Assembly: GCF_963422355.1 (NCBI RefSeq)
Contig: NC_085105.1
Span: 4,262,651 to 4,326,650 of the forward strand
Direction of reading: 5' to 3'
Source: Corticium candelabrum
Taxonomy: Eukaryota > Porifera > Homoscleromorpha > Homosclerophorida > Plakinidae
DNA length: 64,000 bases
Shown here piece after piece: positions 47,161-59,244 of this stretch. Made by a program: the position numbers and the translations under genes. Each line of letters opens with the position of its first letter. Position 1 is the stretch's first letter. The notes beneath the pieces are model-generated. The model saw only the letters and a program-made list of their open reading frames with translations, was not told where the DNA came from and did no database searches.

Positions 47161-50145
47161 AGACGATATTCGGGGGTGCGGAGCTTCTAGAGCATGCGCA
47201 ACCTCGAGGGTATCACGCACCTTTCGCCGATCTCGCTGTACACAAAGTCCACGTTTCCGGGTCTGCTTCTGGACCGTGGATCATCTTGCCGTTGACTAGG
47301 CTTTGTAAGTAAGTTCACTACTTACCATTTCGTGCATCTTGTGAGAGACCTAGGCCGGATTTACAATACGCAAACGCTTGAGCGTCGCGTCCTGTGCGTC
47401 GCGTCCTGTGCGTCGCGTCGCGTCACGTCGCGTAGTACAAATTCAAATTGTAAATGGTCGACGCGACGCGACGTTCGACGGACGCGACGCTCGCGACGCC
47501 ACGCGTCGAAATAGAACCAAGTTCTATTTGAGCGTCGAACCGGAAGCTGTTCACGTCGCGTCGGAAGTAGCACCTTGATCTCGACCAATCACAACCAACT
47601 ATAAATGCACGTGTGGCTTTCGTGAGCAATGATTATTGATTTCGGCGCTGTACTCGACGTTGAGCGGTCTATAGATTGTGTAGGGAGATGTCCTTGCTTG
47701 TGGATGATCAACTGCAAGTTGTACAAAGACCTGCGTGCAAAGGAGAACGCGTAGAAATTGATTTTGAGCAAGTTGGGGGTTCCGGCAGAGTTGTGCTAGT
47801 AGAAAATCGAAGAGCGAGTGGTCAGTTCAATAATTCAGGCAGCGACGTCTACGGCGCGCTGAAATCGTATTGTGAATGGTACGACGCGTGTGACGCGATA
47901 CGTGCCACTCCTACGCAAGACAACGTGACAGGACGCACGCGACGCGACGCTCAAGCGTTCTCATATTGTAAATCCAGCTTTAGTCTGCGTAGAGACGCGT
48001 AGGAAGCCATTTCTTGAGTACGGCTTCTCGAGGGTAAGAGACTGCTGTTCAAGCTGAAGACGCCTGATTCACACTCTGAACAGATATACGTAGAGGGGAA
48101 AGACAGATTACTCATTGCCTAGCAATGGATTAGTTTTAGAGAGTGAAATCATACCACCTGGGAACCCATTTGGTGTAACCAGACATGTAGGACGTTCCGC
48201 CTTTTTTTCTAGGCAGTCTAGCTTGCTTCTGTATATATGTGATTGGCCAAGTCGAAGACGTTACTATGATAACTTGCACTTGATGGGTACTAACGCAGAT
48301 CAGAGTACAGTACATGTACACTACAGTCTGTTTATTAGCACTAGCTGCCAGTCCCAGCAACAGTTATGTCTAAAGTAACACAACACACACGCACTAGCTA
48401 TTTCATAGCTGTAATGTCTAAATCAGAAAGCAGAGGCTGTTCTACCTCAATTGTAGGTGCAGTTGATCAAGACGTGTATATATAGTCTAGCTAGTGATCC
48501 TAGAGAAGATGTTGATTGTCGAAAATGTCACTGAGGCTGAAGCTGATGGTTTACATCAGATAATTGAACAGCAAGCAAATGAAATAGTGGAACTTGAAAA
48601 CAAGATTAGAGTTCTCGAGTAAGACCTTGGCAAGTTGCATCAGCTAAGTCTGAGTTGCAAGGAATCGCTCAACATACTGCCAAATGATAAAATCAAGTTT
48701 TACACCGGTTTTGTGTTGATAAATGTGCTTGATACAGTGTGGAGTTGAATTGAACCAGCAGGCAAGACTATTACTCTGTATAGCAACCAAAAATCAGACC
48801 AAGGTACATCAAGTGATGTAAGCTCATGAGCTCACCGCCTTCCATGAAGGGTTGAATAGGCTAGACGAATCTTTGCTGACTCTAGTTCGATAAGATACAT
48901 AGTTCCACAGTTCAGGAACGCTAGATGGGGAAAAAGTAGTCCTATTGATATAATTCAGCCACACAGTGCGTCACGTTCGGTTACCCCGAATGGGTTTCCC
49001 TACCGCAAAATCTTCACCTGATAAAACTTCCATCGCTAGGCAATGAGTAATCTGTCTTTCTGTTTGGGAGAAAATTCAGCAGTTTCCGCTAATGATCGTT
49101 GCTGAGTTTAATAAATGTCAAACAAATTGTGGGCCGTACGATATTTCTTTCCAACTCTCTCTCATGACATTATTACCTGCAGACTGCTGCTGCAAAAGAA
49201 AAAACGACTGTCCGACGAAAGGGGCGTTACCTCGACTCAATGAGCGTGCGCTATCTCTCCTAGAGAGTACCAAACGGAGACAGTGATAGTGTTGTTGTGT
49301 TAGCTAGTCACTCATAAAACTATCTCAGGTGCGACGTTGCAGAATTGCCGTTGCGTTTTTATGGGGGAGGTCGTGTCGGGTGAATGATGGTGGTGTCCGA
49401 TGAACGGGGTCGCGGAGAAGGATCACGTTTACCGTCCTAGCATAACCATTTCAAGCCTTCGGAAGTCCCGCGTCTGGAATCACAGTCTTTACTAATCCTT
49501 CTTACTGTGGGTTTAACAAAGCTCAGTCTTACTTCGTTTACTTCTTGCACAGCTGTCTTATGATTGATGGTGTCCGGTAATAGTGGCGTCGCTCCAATTG
49601 TAAAACAGACTACAGAGTACGTATGCTGTATACGTACTCTGATCCGAGTCAGTGTACTTATCGAGTGCAAGTTATCACAGTAAGAACTTTGACTAGGCCA
49701 ATCACATCTAAACAGAAGCTGCCCAGAAACAACGCGGAACGCCTACATGTTTGGTTACCTCAAATGGGTTCCCAGGTGGCATGATTTCACTCGCCAAAAC
49801 TAATCCATCGCTAGGGAACGAGTAGTCTGTGCTTGCATTCCACGTGCATATGTTCAGAGTGTGAATCAGGCGACTTCAGCTTGAACAGCAGTCTGTATCT
49901 AAAGTTATCCTAGAGAAGCCGTACTCCAGAAATGCCTTCCTACGCGTCTCTACGCGCCGGCAAAGTCTCTCACAAGATGCACGAAATGGTAAGTAGTGAA
50001 CTTACTTACAAAGCCTAGTCAACGGCAAGATGATCTACGGTTCAGAAGCAGACCCGGAAACGTGAACTTTATGAGATCGGCGAAAGATGCGTGTTGCCCT
50101 CGAGATTGAGCATGCTCTAGAAGCTCCGCCCCAAATCGTCTATTA
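47160..50145. mobile_element. Inverted-repeat DNA transposon, copy 2
   Basis: The ends read AATAGACGATATTCGGGGG and CCCCAAATCGTCTATT. Long inverted arms (47160-48190 against about 49745-50145) share GGAGCTTCTAGAGCATGC, CCGTTGACTAGGCTTTGT and ACGCGTAGGAAG. A coding-like stretch at 48500-48800 on + reads EAEADGLHQIIEQQANEIVE, then ILPNDKIKFYTGFVLINVLD. The NDKIKFYTGF pattern precedes many DDE_Tnp_4 transposases, but stops follow and no catalytic core remains. The left arm holds a Harbinger element. Confidence 0.65.
47352..47972. mobile_element. PIF/Harbinger-like element, second copy
   Basis: It begins GGCCGGATTTACAATACGC and ends CATATTGTAAATCCAGCT, with internal GCGTCGCG arrays like the copy at 42466-43049. 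The MADF-like relic is on + here (MIIDFGAVLDVERSIDC-type region near 47630, then VDDQLQVVQRPACKGERVEI in another frame). CTA and TTA flank it, compatible with a decayed TWA duplication. It sits at a different site of the host repeat from the first copy, so the two insertions were independent. Confidence 0.75.
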
Positions 50146-50313
50146 GGTTGGTATCAACGACATTTTGACGTATTTTAAGCAACTCTTTGCACCATTAACT
50201 GCTAAAGAAACTCACAAACCTGCATAAGCAAACTGCAGACTAATTCTACGTCTACATTACTCACAAAAGTGTCCAACATTATGTCGGTCATTGTAGCAAC
50301 CGATGCACTAGAA

Positions 50314-53300
50314 TCAGAACAGTTTGATCGGAAGTTCAGCGCACAAGTCTTCCTCTTTTTCGCCGTCGGGGGCTAACGGACATCCGTATTGGTCCAACAC
50401 ATTTCTGACCCAATCCATCAGATTCAGCAAGTGTGTAGCTATGACGTACTTTCCGGGCTGACCACATCCTACTCCCCAACTGACTATTCCTACGACAACG
50501 TAACTGTCATAGTCTTCCTTATTGCGTTTACAAAAGAGAGGACCTCCTGAATCACCATTGCAAGCGTCGTTGTTGCCAGTACCGTCTCCCACACAAATTG
50601 TATAATTTGTGACATCGTCTCGGAATTGTGGCGAAGTGCTGGCTATGCAAGTGTCTTTGTCTGCAATGGGAAGATGAATTTCTTTCATGTTAGTCGATTT
50701 GGCGCTTGCATTGTCTCCCAATTCTCTTCTTTCCATGGCTCCCCATCCTGCTACTATACACTGGGTCCCCGGACGGTAGTAGATATTGTCCTGTGGAGTT
50801 GGCAAACAAGCTTTTCGTACGTATGGTGAGCACGTGACATTGCAATTCAAAATTAGCAAAGCAACGTTTCGATTGAAATTTCCTACGTTAAATTTTTCAT
50901 GTATAAACACTCTTTTAATAGTGTATGATTTCTCGCTAAATTCTTTTACAAGACGTTGCGTGTCTCCCACAACGACAACCAATTCCTCTGTATTGCGACC
51001 AATGAAACAACTAGCTGCGGTCAAAATCATACATTCGCTAATCACCGCGCCTCCGCAGTGAAAAACGGGATTGCCTCGTTCCAGCCTGTAAATGGCAACC
51101 ATCCAAGGCCACGCACCTGTTTCCGAAAGACACACGCCATTGTGTTGCTTTCTACATTTGAGAGCAACAGTACTGCCACAAGTTTTGCAAAAGCCTAGAA
51201 AGCAAAAGCAAAAATACAAATAATTTGATCAAATCAATTAAAAATTTTCCTGCTTCTGTTGTTATTACGCTAAGCATTTGATATTTGATGCTTTTGATAT
51301 GCAAATGCATTTTTAGCTGAAACTTATAAAATTAAATTTTGTAATTAATAGCTAATTGATACCATGATGCGATTATTCTCTAATTCAAAATTCTGTTAGT
51401 ACTATGTAATTTGATTTAGACAAAAATACTGTCTGAGCTTAATCTATTTTAATTATTGGTGGTATATAACTCAATTTTGTAGTATTGTGGGTTTTTTCAA
51501 TAACATAGAATTGTCATTTTGCAGAAATCTTTTAAATTAGAATCACAATAAGCGAAACAATTTTTTACAAACACAGAAGCAAGAGCAGTTATCAAACCTA
51601 CGTATCTGTAATAAAGAACATCTTACTTTCACAGGAACCTTCTTGTCTGTCCCAAAACGTGTTGTTCATCTCATCAGTTGTGCAAGTCCGCATGTGTCCA
51701 CGATACGTCAATCCAGTATTACATGCAAAAGAAGCAGTTCCTCCCTTTCCTAACGACGTCACCTTTACAACTTGTCCATTCTTTGGCGGTCTAGGAAATG
51801 AACAAACGGGCAACATGGCTAAACAAATACGTTGTTAGAATCGTATTATTAATTAAACAAAATTATTATTTTTATTGCATACCTTTGCATTCGTGCAGTT
51901 TAGTAACAGGTTCCCAGGTAAGATTTCTGGAGCAAATGCGATATGGTATACCATCCAAACCATACCCTCTTGGACAAGTATAATTTACTCTTGACCCGGG
52001 TAGAAACATCGAGTTCGAGGTGTTGTTATATTCGTATATTGTCATACCACCAGGCAAAGGAGGCGGCGGCGGCGGTTCACAATGGTCATCTTAAATAGAA
52101 ATTTTGTCAAATACAATATTTATGTTAATTTTAAAAATATATATAATTTAATATCCATGTTGAAAATTCTTAGGCACATTATGTTGTTGCAAAGTTATGT
52201 TGCTAAATTATTAAAATTATTACGTAATTAACTGACATAAATTTTCTATTTTTAAAATCTTAAGCATTCTTAGCTAAAATAACAAATTTACAGGGTACCT
52301 AAATTTAATAAAACTAATAAATACATTCATTTGTTTTAGCAATCGCTAGTTTCTTGTAAGAAATTAGCAAACTTTCTTTCTGCATGAAGCGGTTATTTCT
52401 AATATTTTCTAATATCTAACATCTTCTAACATCTTTGTGAACCAAAGTATTGTAAATGTTTATATACATTAATCCGAAATTATCATTTTAACACTTAAAT
52501 TAAAGAGCACTGTATGTGAGTAAATTCAAGTGCTTGTTAAAAAATTAGCGTTTCTTTAATCCAATATTCAGAGCTGAACGACAACAAAGTCAACAAACTG
52601 CTATGCAGTTGTTATGGAAAGATTGAAATGATACATTAAGTCATAGTGTGTCAAATCAGATTTTCGCCTTTCTCGATCGTCGAACGTCTGGCCACGTGAG
52701 ACTACGCCAGATTATGGTCTCAATCGTTCAAGTGAGATCTGTTTTCTTGATAAAGCGAAGGTGCGTGCTCAACCACCTTTGAAAGAAGTTGTTCGCTTGC
52801 AAGTCGCCTTTTGCTATTATGTGGTCGCTTTGTGATCTGCTTGGGCTACATTTATCTAGCTAATAGAACATTAAAACTATTTTTAAGAATAATAAGTTGT
52901 ACAATTGTTAATCTATATGTTGCGGGTGTCCCAATGTATGCATTACAAACATTTCAAAAAATTTCTTAGAATTAATTACCTTCGCATGGCGATACATCTG
53001 AAGGTATATTCCACTTGCCATTGCAGTTGCATAACGCTAACAATGAGTTGAGTGAATAAATGTGCTCGGAAGTTCGTAATGAAACGGAAATCTTGTATCC
53101 CTTCATGCAAAACAATAGTGCTTCCTTTCCAATAGGTATGTACAGTGATTTATCGTAAACTTCCATATAATGCGGAACTTCACAAAATCTCACAGCTGCA
53201 ACACAATTCTAATGTTAGCCAAACAGCACAGCACCAAAAATATAACTACATAAACAAAATACCTTTGCATGTTGTGTTAGATGGCGGTGACCACCCTATG

Positions 53301-54521
53301 TCAGTACACAGCCGTTTTTCTTCTCCGTCTAATTTGAAACCATCACAACACGAGTACTTTGCGGTTTTACCAAAATTTCGGAAATCTACCATTCCATTTA
53401 TCGGAGGACTTGGACTGGGACAAGTGAAAGCTAAACAGTAAATAATTGAAATATCCATATTGGTATGTAAGCACAAATTTAACAAACTCTACTAAAACAT
53501 TGTTTTGCAAATTACCTTGAGGAAACGAGGTAACACTTAGTGAGAATCCCTTTCCTTTCTTTACTGAATCCGAAGAAAACATGATAGTAAATCCAAAACT
53601 GTTCCTTATTTTTATTTTCTTATCTTTTCCTGTTTTGCTTCCGTAAAACGTGTGTACGCCGCGATTGGATCTAGGACGTACAATTGATTCCTGAATTACT
53701 AGTTTGTCTTTTGGTCCTGCGGTGCTTATCGATTTGATCGTAATGTCTGCTGACACTAATAGACCCGATCCTCTCACGAACATCCACAGACATTTCAAAT
53801 TATGGTGATAGGGTCGAGGAAAGTTAGGAGATCGAATTTGTTTTGAACTTTTCTTTGCACGAGGTAAATAAAACAGTTTACCAGAATCTAGAAATTATGT
53901 TTTTAACATACATTTACTATAAATACAAATGTATTTATTAGAGAAATTACCTATAATGTCTAGAGACGCTATAATACTAGAATCCTGACCACAATTGTCT
54001 GTATCCATAATAACCGTCATAGTGTCACCGGATGACACAAGAGATACTGGCTTGTCGTTTTCCTTGTAAGTCACAATAAGTGGAGACGTGTCTAACCAGC
54101 CATCGTAGAAACGCAAAGTATCTCCAGGTCCAAGACAAAATTGTTTAAAAGTAAGTTTAAGCCGACGTTTCTGAAACAGTGAGGGTATCACCCATTGGCA
54201 GGTCAAGCATGACAACTTCCCTCTAGAAGGTGATCGAAATGACAGCTTTTTAGGATAAACTATTGTTCCTCCGCACTGCTGCGATCTAGCTATAACATAA
54301 AATTTGTGTTAACTTAGGAAGCAAGAGTAGGAGGCGTGGCAATTACATAAGAGGAAGAAAAATAGAACTGAAAGAAATCTAGTTCTCGGATGCAAAAATC
54401 AACAGACAAAAGGCTTACTCGTGCAGTGACACGAAGTACAGTTGTCGGTATGGCAAGTCAAATCACGTGTTAATACGCACTGCATAACTAGAACCGTGAT
54501 GAAAGCCGATAGAGCCGTCAT
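50314..54521 (-). CDS. MASP-like serine protease homologue (CUB-CUB-4xCCP-SP), catalytically incomplete
   Basis: Eight exons read on the minus strand. (1) 54521-54419, signal peptide MTALSAFITVLVMQCVLTRD. (2) 54293-53951, CUB1 (GDTLRFYDGWLDTSPLIV). (3) about 53890-53515, CUB2. (4) about 53433-53263, CCP. (5) about 53195-52980, CCP. (6) about 52091-51885, CCP after a Pro run. (7) about 51818-51625, CCP. (8) 51194-50314, a single-exon trypsin-like domain. Total is about 830 residues. Relative to MASPs the EGF module between the CUBs is missing and there are four CCPs instead of two. In the protease, LTAAHC reads LTAASC (51010-51012), the DIALL Asp reads NVALL (50866-50868), GDSGGP is intact (50548-50550), and R-IVGG is replaced by NGVCLSETGAWPW. 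No stops or frameshifts are seen. A secreted, non-proteolytic binding or scaffold role is likely. A broken paralogue lies at 37200-41260. Confidence 0.88.
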
Positions 54522-55096
54522 TTTTCAAAAAAATGAAGACCGCGCTTGTTCAGGTTGTGTATTTTCTCCAGCAAGCAGCTTTCCTGTGATTGCTTCAATA
54601 TCGTAGATAACAAAGAGAATTGTACTATCAATGGAATGCGTACAATGAGTGAGTAGTCTACGTTTCTAGGACGTGCGATCTCTGTCAAAACGCCCACGAC
54701 GCAAAGATGAGACGTCGTTGTTGCACAACGCAAACAGAGGTCGATTGCACAATGCAAACAGGAAGTTGAAGTGAGAGAGGATGAGGGCGGGGCAAGATTC
54801 CAACGCAACTGAAAGAAGTGAGAGATGATGAGGGCGGGCAAGATTCTACTAACACAAAGAAGACAGACAAATCCTATCCTCGTCTAAAAATTTAGCGGTG
54901 ACGCAGATACAAAACTAGTTCTTGGTTTCACGCTGAGAGCTACAAGACGCATACATGCATCGATCACCAGACAACCAGATCGATTCGAAGCTGTTCATTA
55001 CCGCATTTTCGAGCTGCTAAATCGATGGAGGTCAGAAGTTGTAAACAGCCGCTGTTGCTAGGATCAATATTTACAGTTTACCCTATAGATAATTTT

Positions 55097-55190
55097 CAAA
55101 TCCCGTATACGGTACTGCTAACTACCATATGCGGTATTTGCAAAATTTAGATGTCCCGTATACGATACCACTAAGCGCATTGCGGACACA
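55097..55190. repeat. Dispersed repeat with CCCGTATACGGTAC motifs, copy 2
   Basis: Same order and spacing of motifs as at 41855-41945 (CAAATCCCGTATACGGTACT, then GATGTCCCGTATACGATACC). Confidence 0.6.
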
Positions 55191-55286
55191 ACTTTGAAGC
55201 TGGTTGCAAGGCTGGTTCGATGTCAACATTATGGCAAACTTCCTTGAGTAAATCAGTTGTTATGTCTCTCACTTCATTATACCTTA

Positions 55287-55287
<1 letters not shown>

Positions 55288-55322
<35 letters not shown>
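55288..55322. repeat. (TAG)n microsatellite
   Basis: About ten AGT units followed by ATTAGT variants. Confidence 0.95.
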
Positions 55323-55324
<2 letters not shown>

Positions 55325-55761
55325 TTACTCAGCAAAAGCATCCACCGGTCATGCCCATACTACAAAAGCCACTACAACGGCACTCAACACAACACTATAT
55401 CAATCCATTCAATTAAACAAACCCACTTAAGTCAACGTCACAATCTACTTAGTGAGGCAAGCCTCACTGTTGATTAAATCCATGTCATGACATTTTAGAG
55501 GCCTGTGCTTGGCTGATCTACTTCCGCGAATGCACAAAACATAAGATCTTATTAGAGAAAAGCTGATCCGACATCTCAGAAGTTCCATCGCTGAACTATA
55601 TTTCTTTTCAGTTTAGTTGGCAATTAAACTGGCAAGATGTTTGTAGAAGGTGGAAGTTTCAGAGCCCATGCCACCGGTAGAGGAAAAAACCAACGGAGTG
55701 AAGCTGGCATGTTCCACTTCCAGTACTCGATGCGCATATTCACGTTTTTTTTCCACATTCA

Positions 55762-55762
<1 letters not shown>

Positions 55763-55798
<36 letters not shown>
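55763..55798. repeat. (TAG)n microsatellite adjoining the retroelement ORF
   Basis: AGT units immediately upstream of the 5'-truncated ORF at 55816. Confidence 0.95.
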
Positions 55799-55815
55799 TC
55801 TTTAACAACACTTCC

Positions 55816-57174
55816 ATGAACATCACTTCAGAAGGTCACAAATACCTAGGTTCCGCTATTGGTACAGAAACTTTCCGCAAAACTTTCCTACAGCAAAAGA
55901 TTGTTGAATGGACAAACGAAATCGCTGATTTGGCTCGCATAGCTCGCTCACAACCCCACGCCGCATATGCTGCATTTACCCACGGCATTGTGGGTCGCTG
56001 GACGTATGCACTGAGAACCAACCGTGATGATGGCACACTTTTGTGTTCACTAGAATCTGCCATTCAAGAAAACCTTATTCCTGCTCTTCTCAATCGAGCA
56101 CAACTCAATCCAACTGAAAGACAACTTATCGCTTTGCCAGCTCGATTCGGTGGTCTAGGTATTATCAATCCTGAGAATCTAGCATATGAATATTCCCATT
56201 CACAAACCATCACGACGCCTTTAGTCAAGAAGATTCTTCAACAAGACTTTGCTCTTGAAGATACCTCTCATCTCCAAGAAAAACTCAAATTAACCACGCG
56301 ACAACACAAACAACAGCAACTGATGTCATCTGCTGCCACTGTTGAAAATCAACTTCCTCAGCACTTAAAGCGAGCGATTTTACTCTCAAAAGAAAAGGGA
56401 GCTTCCTCTTGGTTGACAGTCATCCCGGTTGAAGAGCATGGCTACTACTTGCACAAATCGGCATTTCGTGACTCCATTTGCCTACGCTATGGCTGGAAAC
56501 CTGCATACCTTCCTGACAAGTGCCCTTGTGGCGGCAGCTTCAACGTGGATCATGCATTAACTTGCCCCACAGGCGGGTTTCCGTCATTGAGACATAACGA
56601 AATACGTGACATTGTTGGAGGTCTTCTTGGAAAAGTTTGTAATGACGTTAAACTTGAACCGGTTTTGCAATCCCTGAATGGTGAAAGCTTTGTTGGACGA
56701 AGTACCACAACAGACAATGAAGCTCGACTAGACATACGAGCAAACGGCTTTTGGGGCAAAACTTTTCAAACTACCTTTTTTGATGTACGTATTTTCAATG
56801 CAAATGCTCCATCCTACAGGGACATTGCTATTAATTCTTGTTATAAACGCCAAGAACAAGAAAAGAAGAGAAAGTACGAGCACAGGATACAACAAGTGGA
56901 ACTTTCGTCTTTTACACCTATTGTCTATTCTTGCACTGGCGGTTGCAGTTCTCTTACCAATACTTTTGTCAAGAGACTTGCTTCCTTGCTGGCAAATAAA
57001 ACAGGCACCACATACAATCTTACCATCAACTGGTTACGTTGCCGAATTGGGTTCGCTCTACTACGATCTTCAATCATGTGCCTACGAGGTTCTCGATCCA
57101 AGCCACCTTGTCATGAACTTGGTCAAGACTTGAACATTAGCTTGGCTACTGCTGAAAGCGGCATGGTCAGTTAA
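55816..57174 (+). CDS. C-terminal part of a non-LTR-like retroelement protein
   Basis: The 452-residue open frame starts GHKYLGSAIGTETF and continues with LIALPARFGGLGIINPE, a zinc-finger-like CPCGGSFNVDHALTCPTGG then FPSLRHNEIRD, LDIRANGFWGKTFQTTFFDVR and INWLRCRIGFALLRSSIMC. I recognise this as the region that follows the reverse transcriptase in a widespread family of retroelement proteins in marine invertebrates. The RT itself is absent, so the copy is 5'-truncated just after a (TAG)n tract. The ORF is undamaged, implying recent insertion. Clade assignment is uncertain. Confidence 0.7.
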   Translation: MNITSEGHKYLGSAIGTETFRKTFLQQKIVEWTNEIADLARIARSQPHAAYAAFTHGIVGRWTYALRTNRDDGTLLCSLESAIQENLIPALLNRAQLNPTERQLIALPARFGGLGIINPENLAYEYSHSQTITTPLVKKILQQDFALEDTSHLQEKLKLTTRQHKQQQLMSSAATVENQLPQHLKRAILLSKEKGASSWLTVIPVEEHGYYLHKSAFRDSICLRYGWKPAYLPDKCPCGGSFNVDHALTCPTGGFPSLRHNEIRDIVGGLLGKVCNDVKLEPVLQSLNGESFVGRSTTTDNEARLDIRANGFWGKTFQTTFFDVRIFNANAPSYRDIAINSCYKRQEQEKKRKYEHRIQQVELSSFTPIVYSCTGGCSSLTNTFVKRLASLLANKTGTTYNLTINWLRCRIGFALLRSSIMCLRGSRSKPPCHELGQDLNISLATAESGMVS

Positions 57175-57288
57175 AAGTTCTTCCAGAGTAGTACTTTCTG
57201 TTTTAAATTAGTATAGTAACTGCTACATTAGTTAGATAATTGACATATGTACGTTGTACAATTTGTTCAAATACAACACGGTTCCCAG

Positions 57289-57445
57289 TAGTAGTAGCAG
57301 TAGTTCTATCAATTGGATAAGACATCGTATTGGCTTACTACGCGCATCCACCATGTGCCTCAGAGGCTGCAGAACAAGAAGAACACCTATCAACAAAGAC
57401 ATACTCTTGGCTTTGGCTGAGAGTAGACTACATTGCAGTAGTTAA
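57289..57445 (+). pseudogene. Second 3' fragment of the same retroelement family
   Basis: After an AGT-rich tract, the frame reads SINWIRHRIGLLRASTMCLRG and LLALAESRL, matching the last 60 codons of the ORF at 55816-57174. It is a very short 5'-truncated copy, again beginning at the (AGT)n tract. Confidence 0.75.
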
Positions 57446-58320
57446 ATTTTAGAATTAAATATGTGTTTAATGTAAGTGTTTTGCGTATGTTGCGTACAGT
57501 ACCTTTGCTTAATTATTTATCTTGTGTGATAGAGTTGATTTTTAAATACACCAGTTTTCTCAGTAGTAGTACACTGCTAAAATTAAAGTGTCTCCAGAAC
57601 ACCCTACAGAATGCTCAAATCAGGCAACCATAGGAACACTAAATTGAGTGCACTATAGACACCCTGAAAAATGCTCAAATTCTACAACCTGTCTGGTGGT
57701 CACGCAGCACCATACTAGTGCAACTCCTTTAGTGTTAATGAAGCATTGTATTAGTGAGCTTGGGACATTATGTTGGTGTGTACATTGCAACACCCTATTA
57801 TCAACTGTCCTATGTATCACCTGTCCAATAATTGCGTTAACCTAAAATTTCAATTAAACATAGTTAAAGTTCCACACGTCTGGCGCCTGTTCGTGAAACA
57901 ACAGCCTGAGAGGCAGACCAGAACTTGTTCAAAACTCTCCATTGTATTACACAGCACTCAACTACCTGGAAGTATAAAAACCAAGTAGAAATATAGATTG
58001 ACTCAAGGAGATATGACTTCATATATCATATATATAATGTAGGAGCAACAAAATGAAGTCATTTACTGATAGAGTCCAAGAAGAAGTATATCATCATCTT
58101 GACTACGCAGTACTTGCTGCAAGTTCTTCCATCACGTACCATCAACTATTATGATAGATTGCCTCGTTCTCTGACTATATAGGTCATACTCATATGATGT
58201 CACAAGTTGGTAAGAGTGAGTGACAATTAGTCCTGAAGTCTTGAAAAAGTGACCCAAGCATGATATCTAATAGAACAAAAACAAATCAAGACATGTTACC
58301 ATGTAACTTGTACTAACAGA
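57446..58320. other. No gene seen
   Basis: It includes a duplicated pattern (ACACCCT, then GAATGCTCAAAT and AAATGCTCAAAT about 70 bases apart near 57600-57680). Nothing else recognisable. Confidence 0.4.
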
Positions 58321-58344
58321 CATACTTCATTTGCGCACTTGAAA

Positions 58345-58548
58345 CTAGAGAAACAGATCGATGCAATGCTCTTGAATTACAGTAGAGATTTCAGAAACAT
58401 GCATGAAGTACGGACCAATCAAGAATGTTATTGCATACAGAAGGTCTCCTTTCTTTAGCGGATGTGAGCATAGCTGCACATACAAATCCATTAGGTGACC
58501 CTGGTAAACTGAACTGGAGCATACACTAAGAAGTGTACAGTACTCCAT
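58345..58548 (-). other. Possible exon of unknown protein
   Basis: The minus frame reads SVYQGHLMDLYVQLCSHPLK then GDLLYAITFLIGPYFMHVSE and closes at a stop. It is hydrophobic and protein-like, but no family is recognised and no partner exons were found. Confidence 0.3.
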
Positions 58549-58738
58549 AGTAATCCTTTCAATTTATCTTGATGTGGAGTACTCCAAGTAGCAACTGCTA
58601 TGAACACATAAGAAAAGGAATAGAGAAACATCATTCATCTTTCAGGTTATCAGCCTCAACGGATGGAAGAAACCAATGATGTGCAAACAGCTGCAAAGAA
58701 ACAAATGTCAGACAAACAGACAAACAGACAGACAGGTG

Positions 58739-58818
58739 CACGCACGCACGCACTCACTCACACCCCCCCACACACACAACACACACGCATACACACACGC
58801 ACGCACACACAACACACG

Positions 58819-58879
<61 letters not shown>

Positions 58880-58946
58880 CAAACACATGCATGCACGCAC
58901 GCACGCACACACACACGTGCACGCATGCACACACATACACATGCAT

Positions 58947-59014
<68 letters not shown>

Positions 59015-59048
59015 ACACTTGACCCCCCACACACACACACACACACAA
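58739..59048. repeat. (CA)n/(CACG)n microsatellite cluster
   Basis: Several long CA tracts separated by GCAC, CATG and ACCCCCC variants. All open frames on both strands here are repeat artefacts. Confidence 0.97.
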
Positions 59049-59244
59049 ATAAACAGGCACACAGACATACCGACAGAGTGTTCTATCAATTTTCAACTTT
59101 AGAGACACAACAAGCAAATCTTCAGAAGTAAATAAATCCTCATCAGTCCATTACTCTGTTCATCAATTCAGACCTAATGGATTAAAAACTGAATTGCCCT
59201 ATCTCTAAATTTGCCTATCTCTACTTGACCATGTGAGACACAAT

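Larger units (their letters stand above)
54522..55815. other. Region upstream of the MASP-like gene and the retroelement
   Basis: It holds the promoter side of the MASP-like gene, a second copy of the CCCGTATACGGTAC repeat and two (TAG)n tracts. No gene is supported. Confidence 0.4.

Noticed and set aside
58663..59131. His-Thr and Cys-Val repeat ORFs on both strands
   Set aside because: They are translations of (CA)n/(TG)n tracts with no unique sequence.
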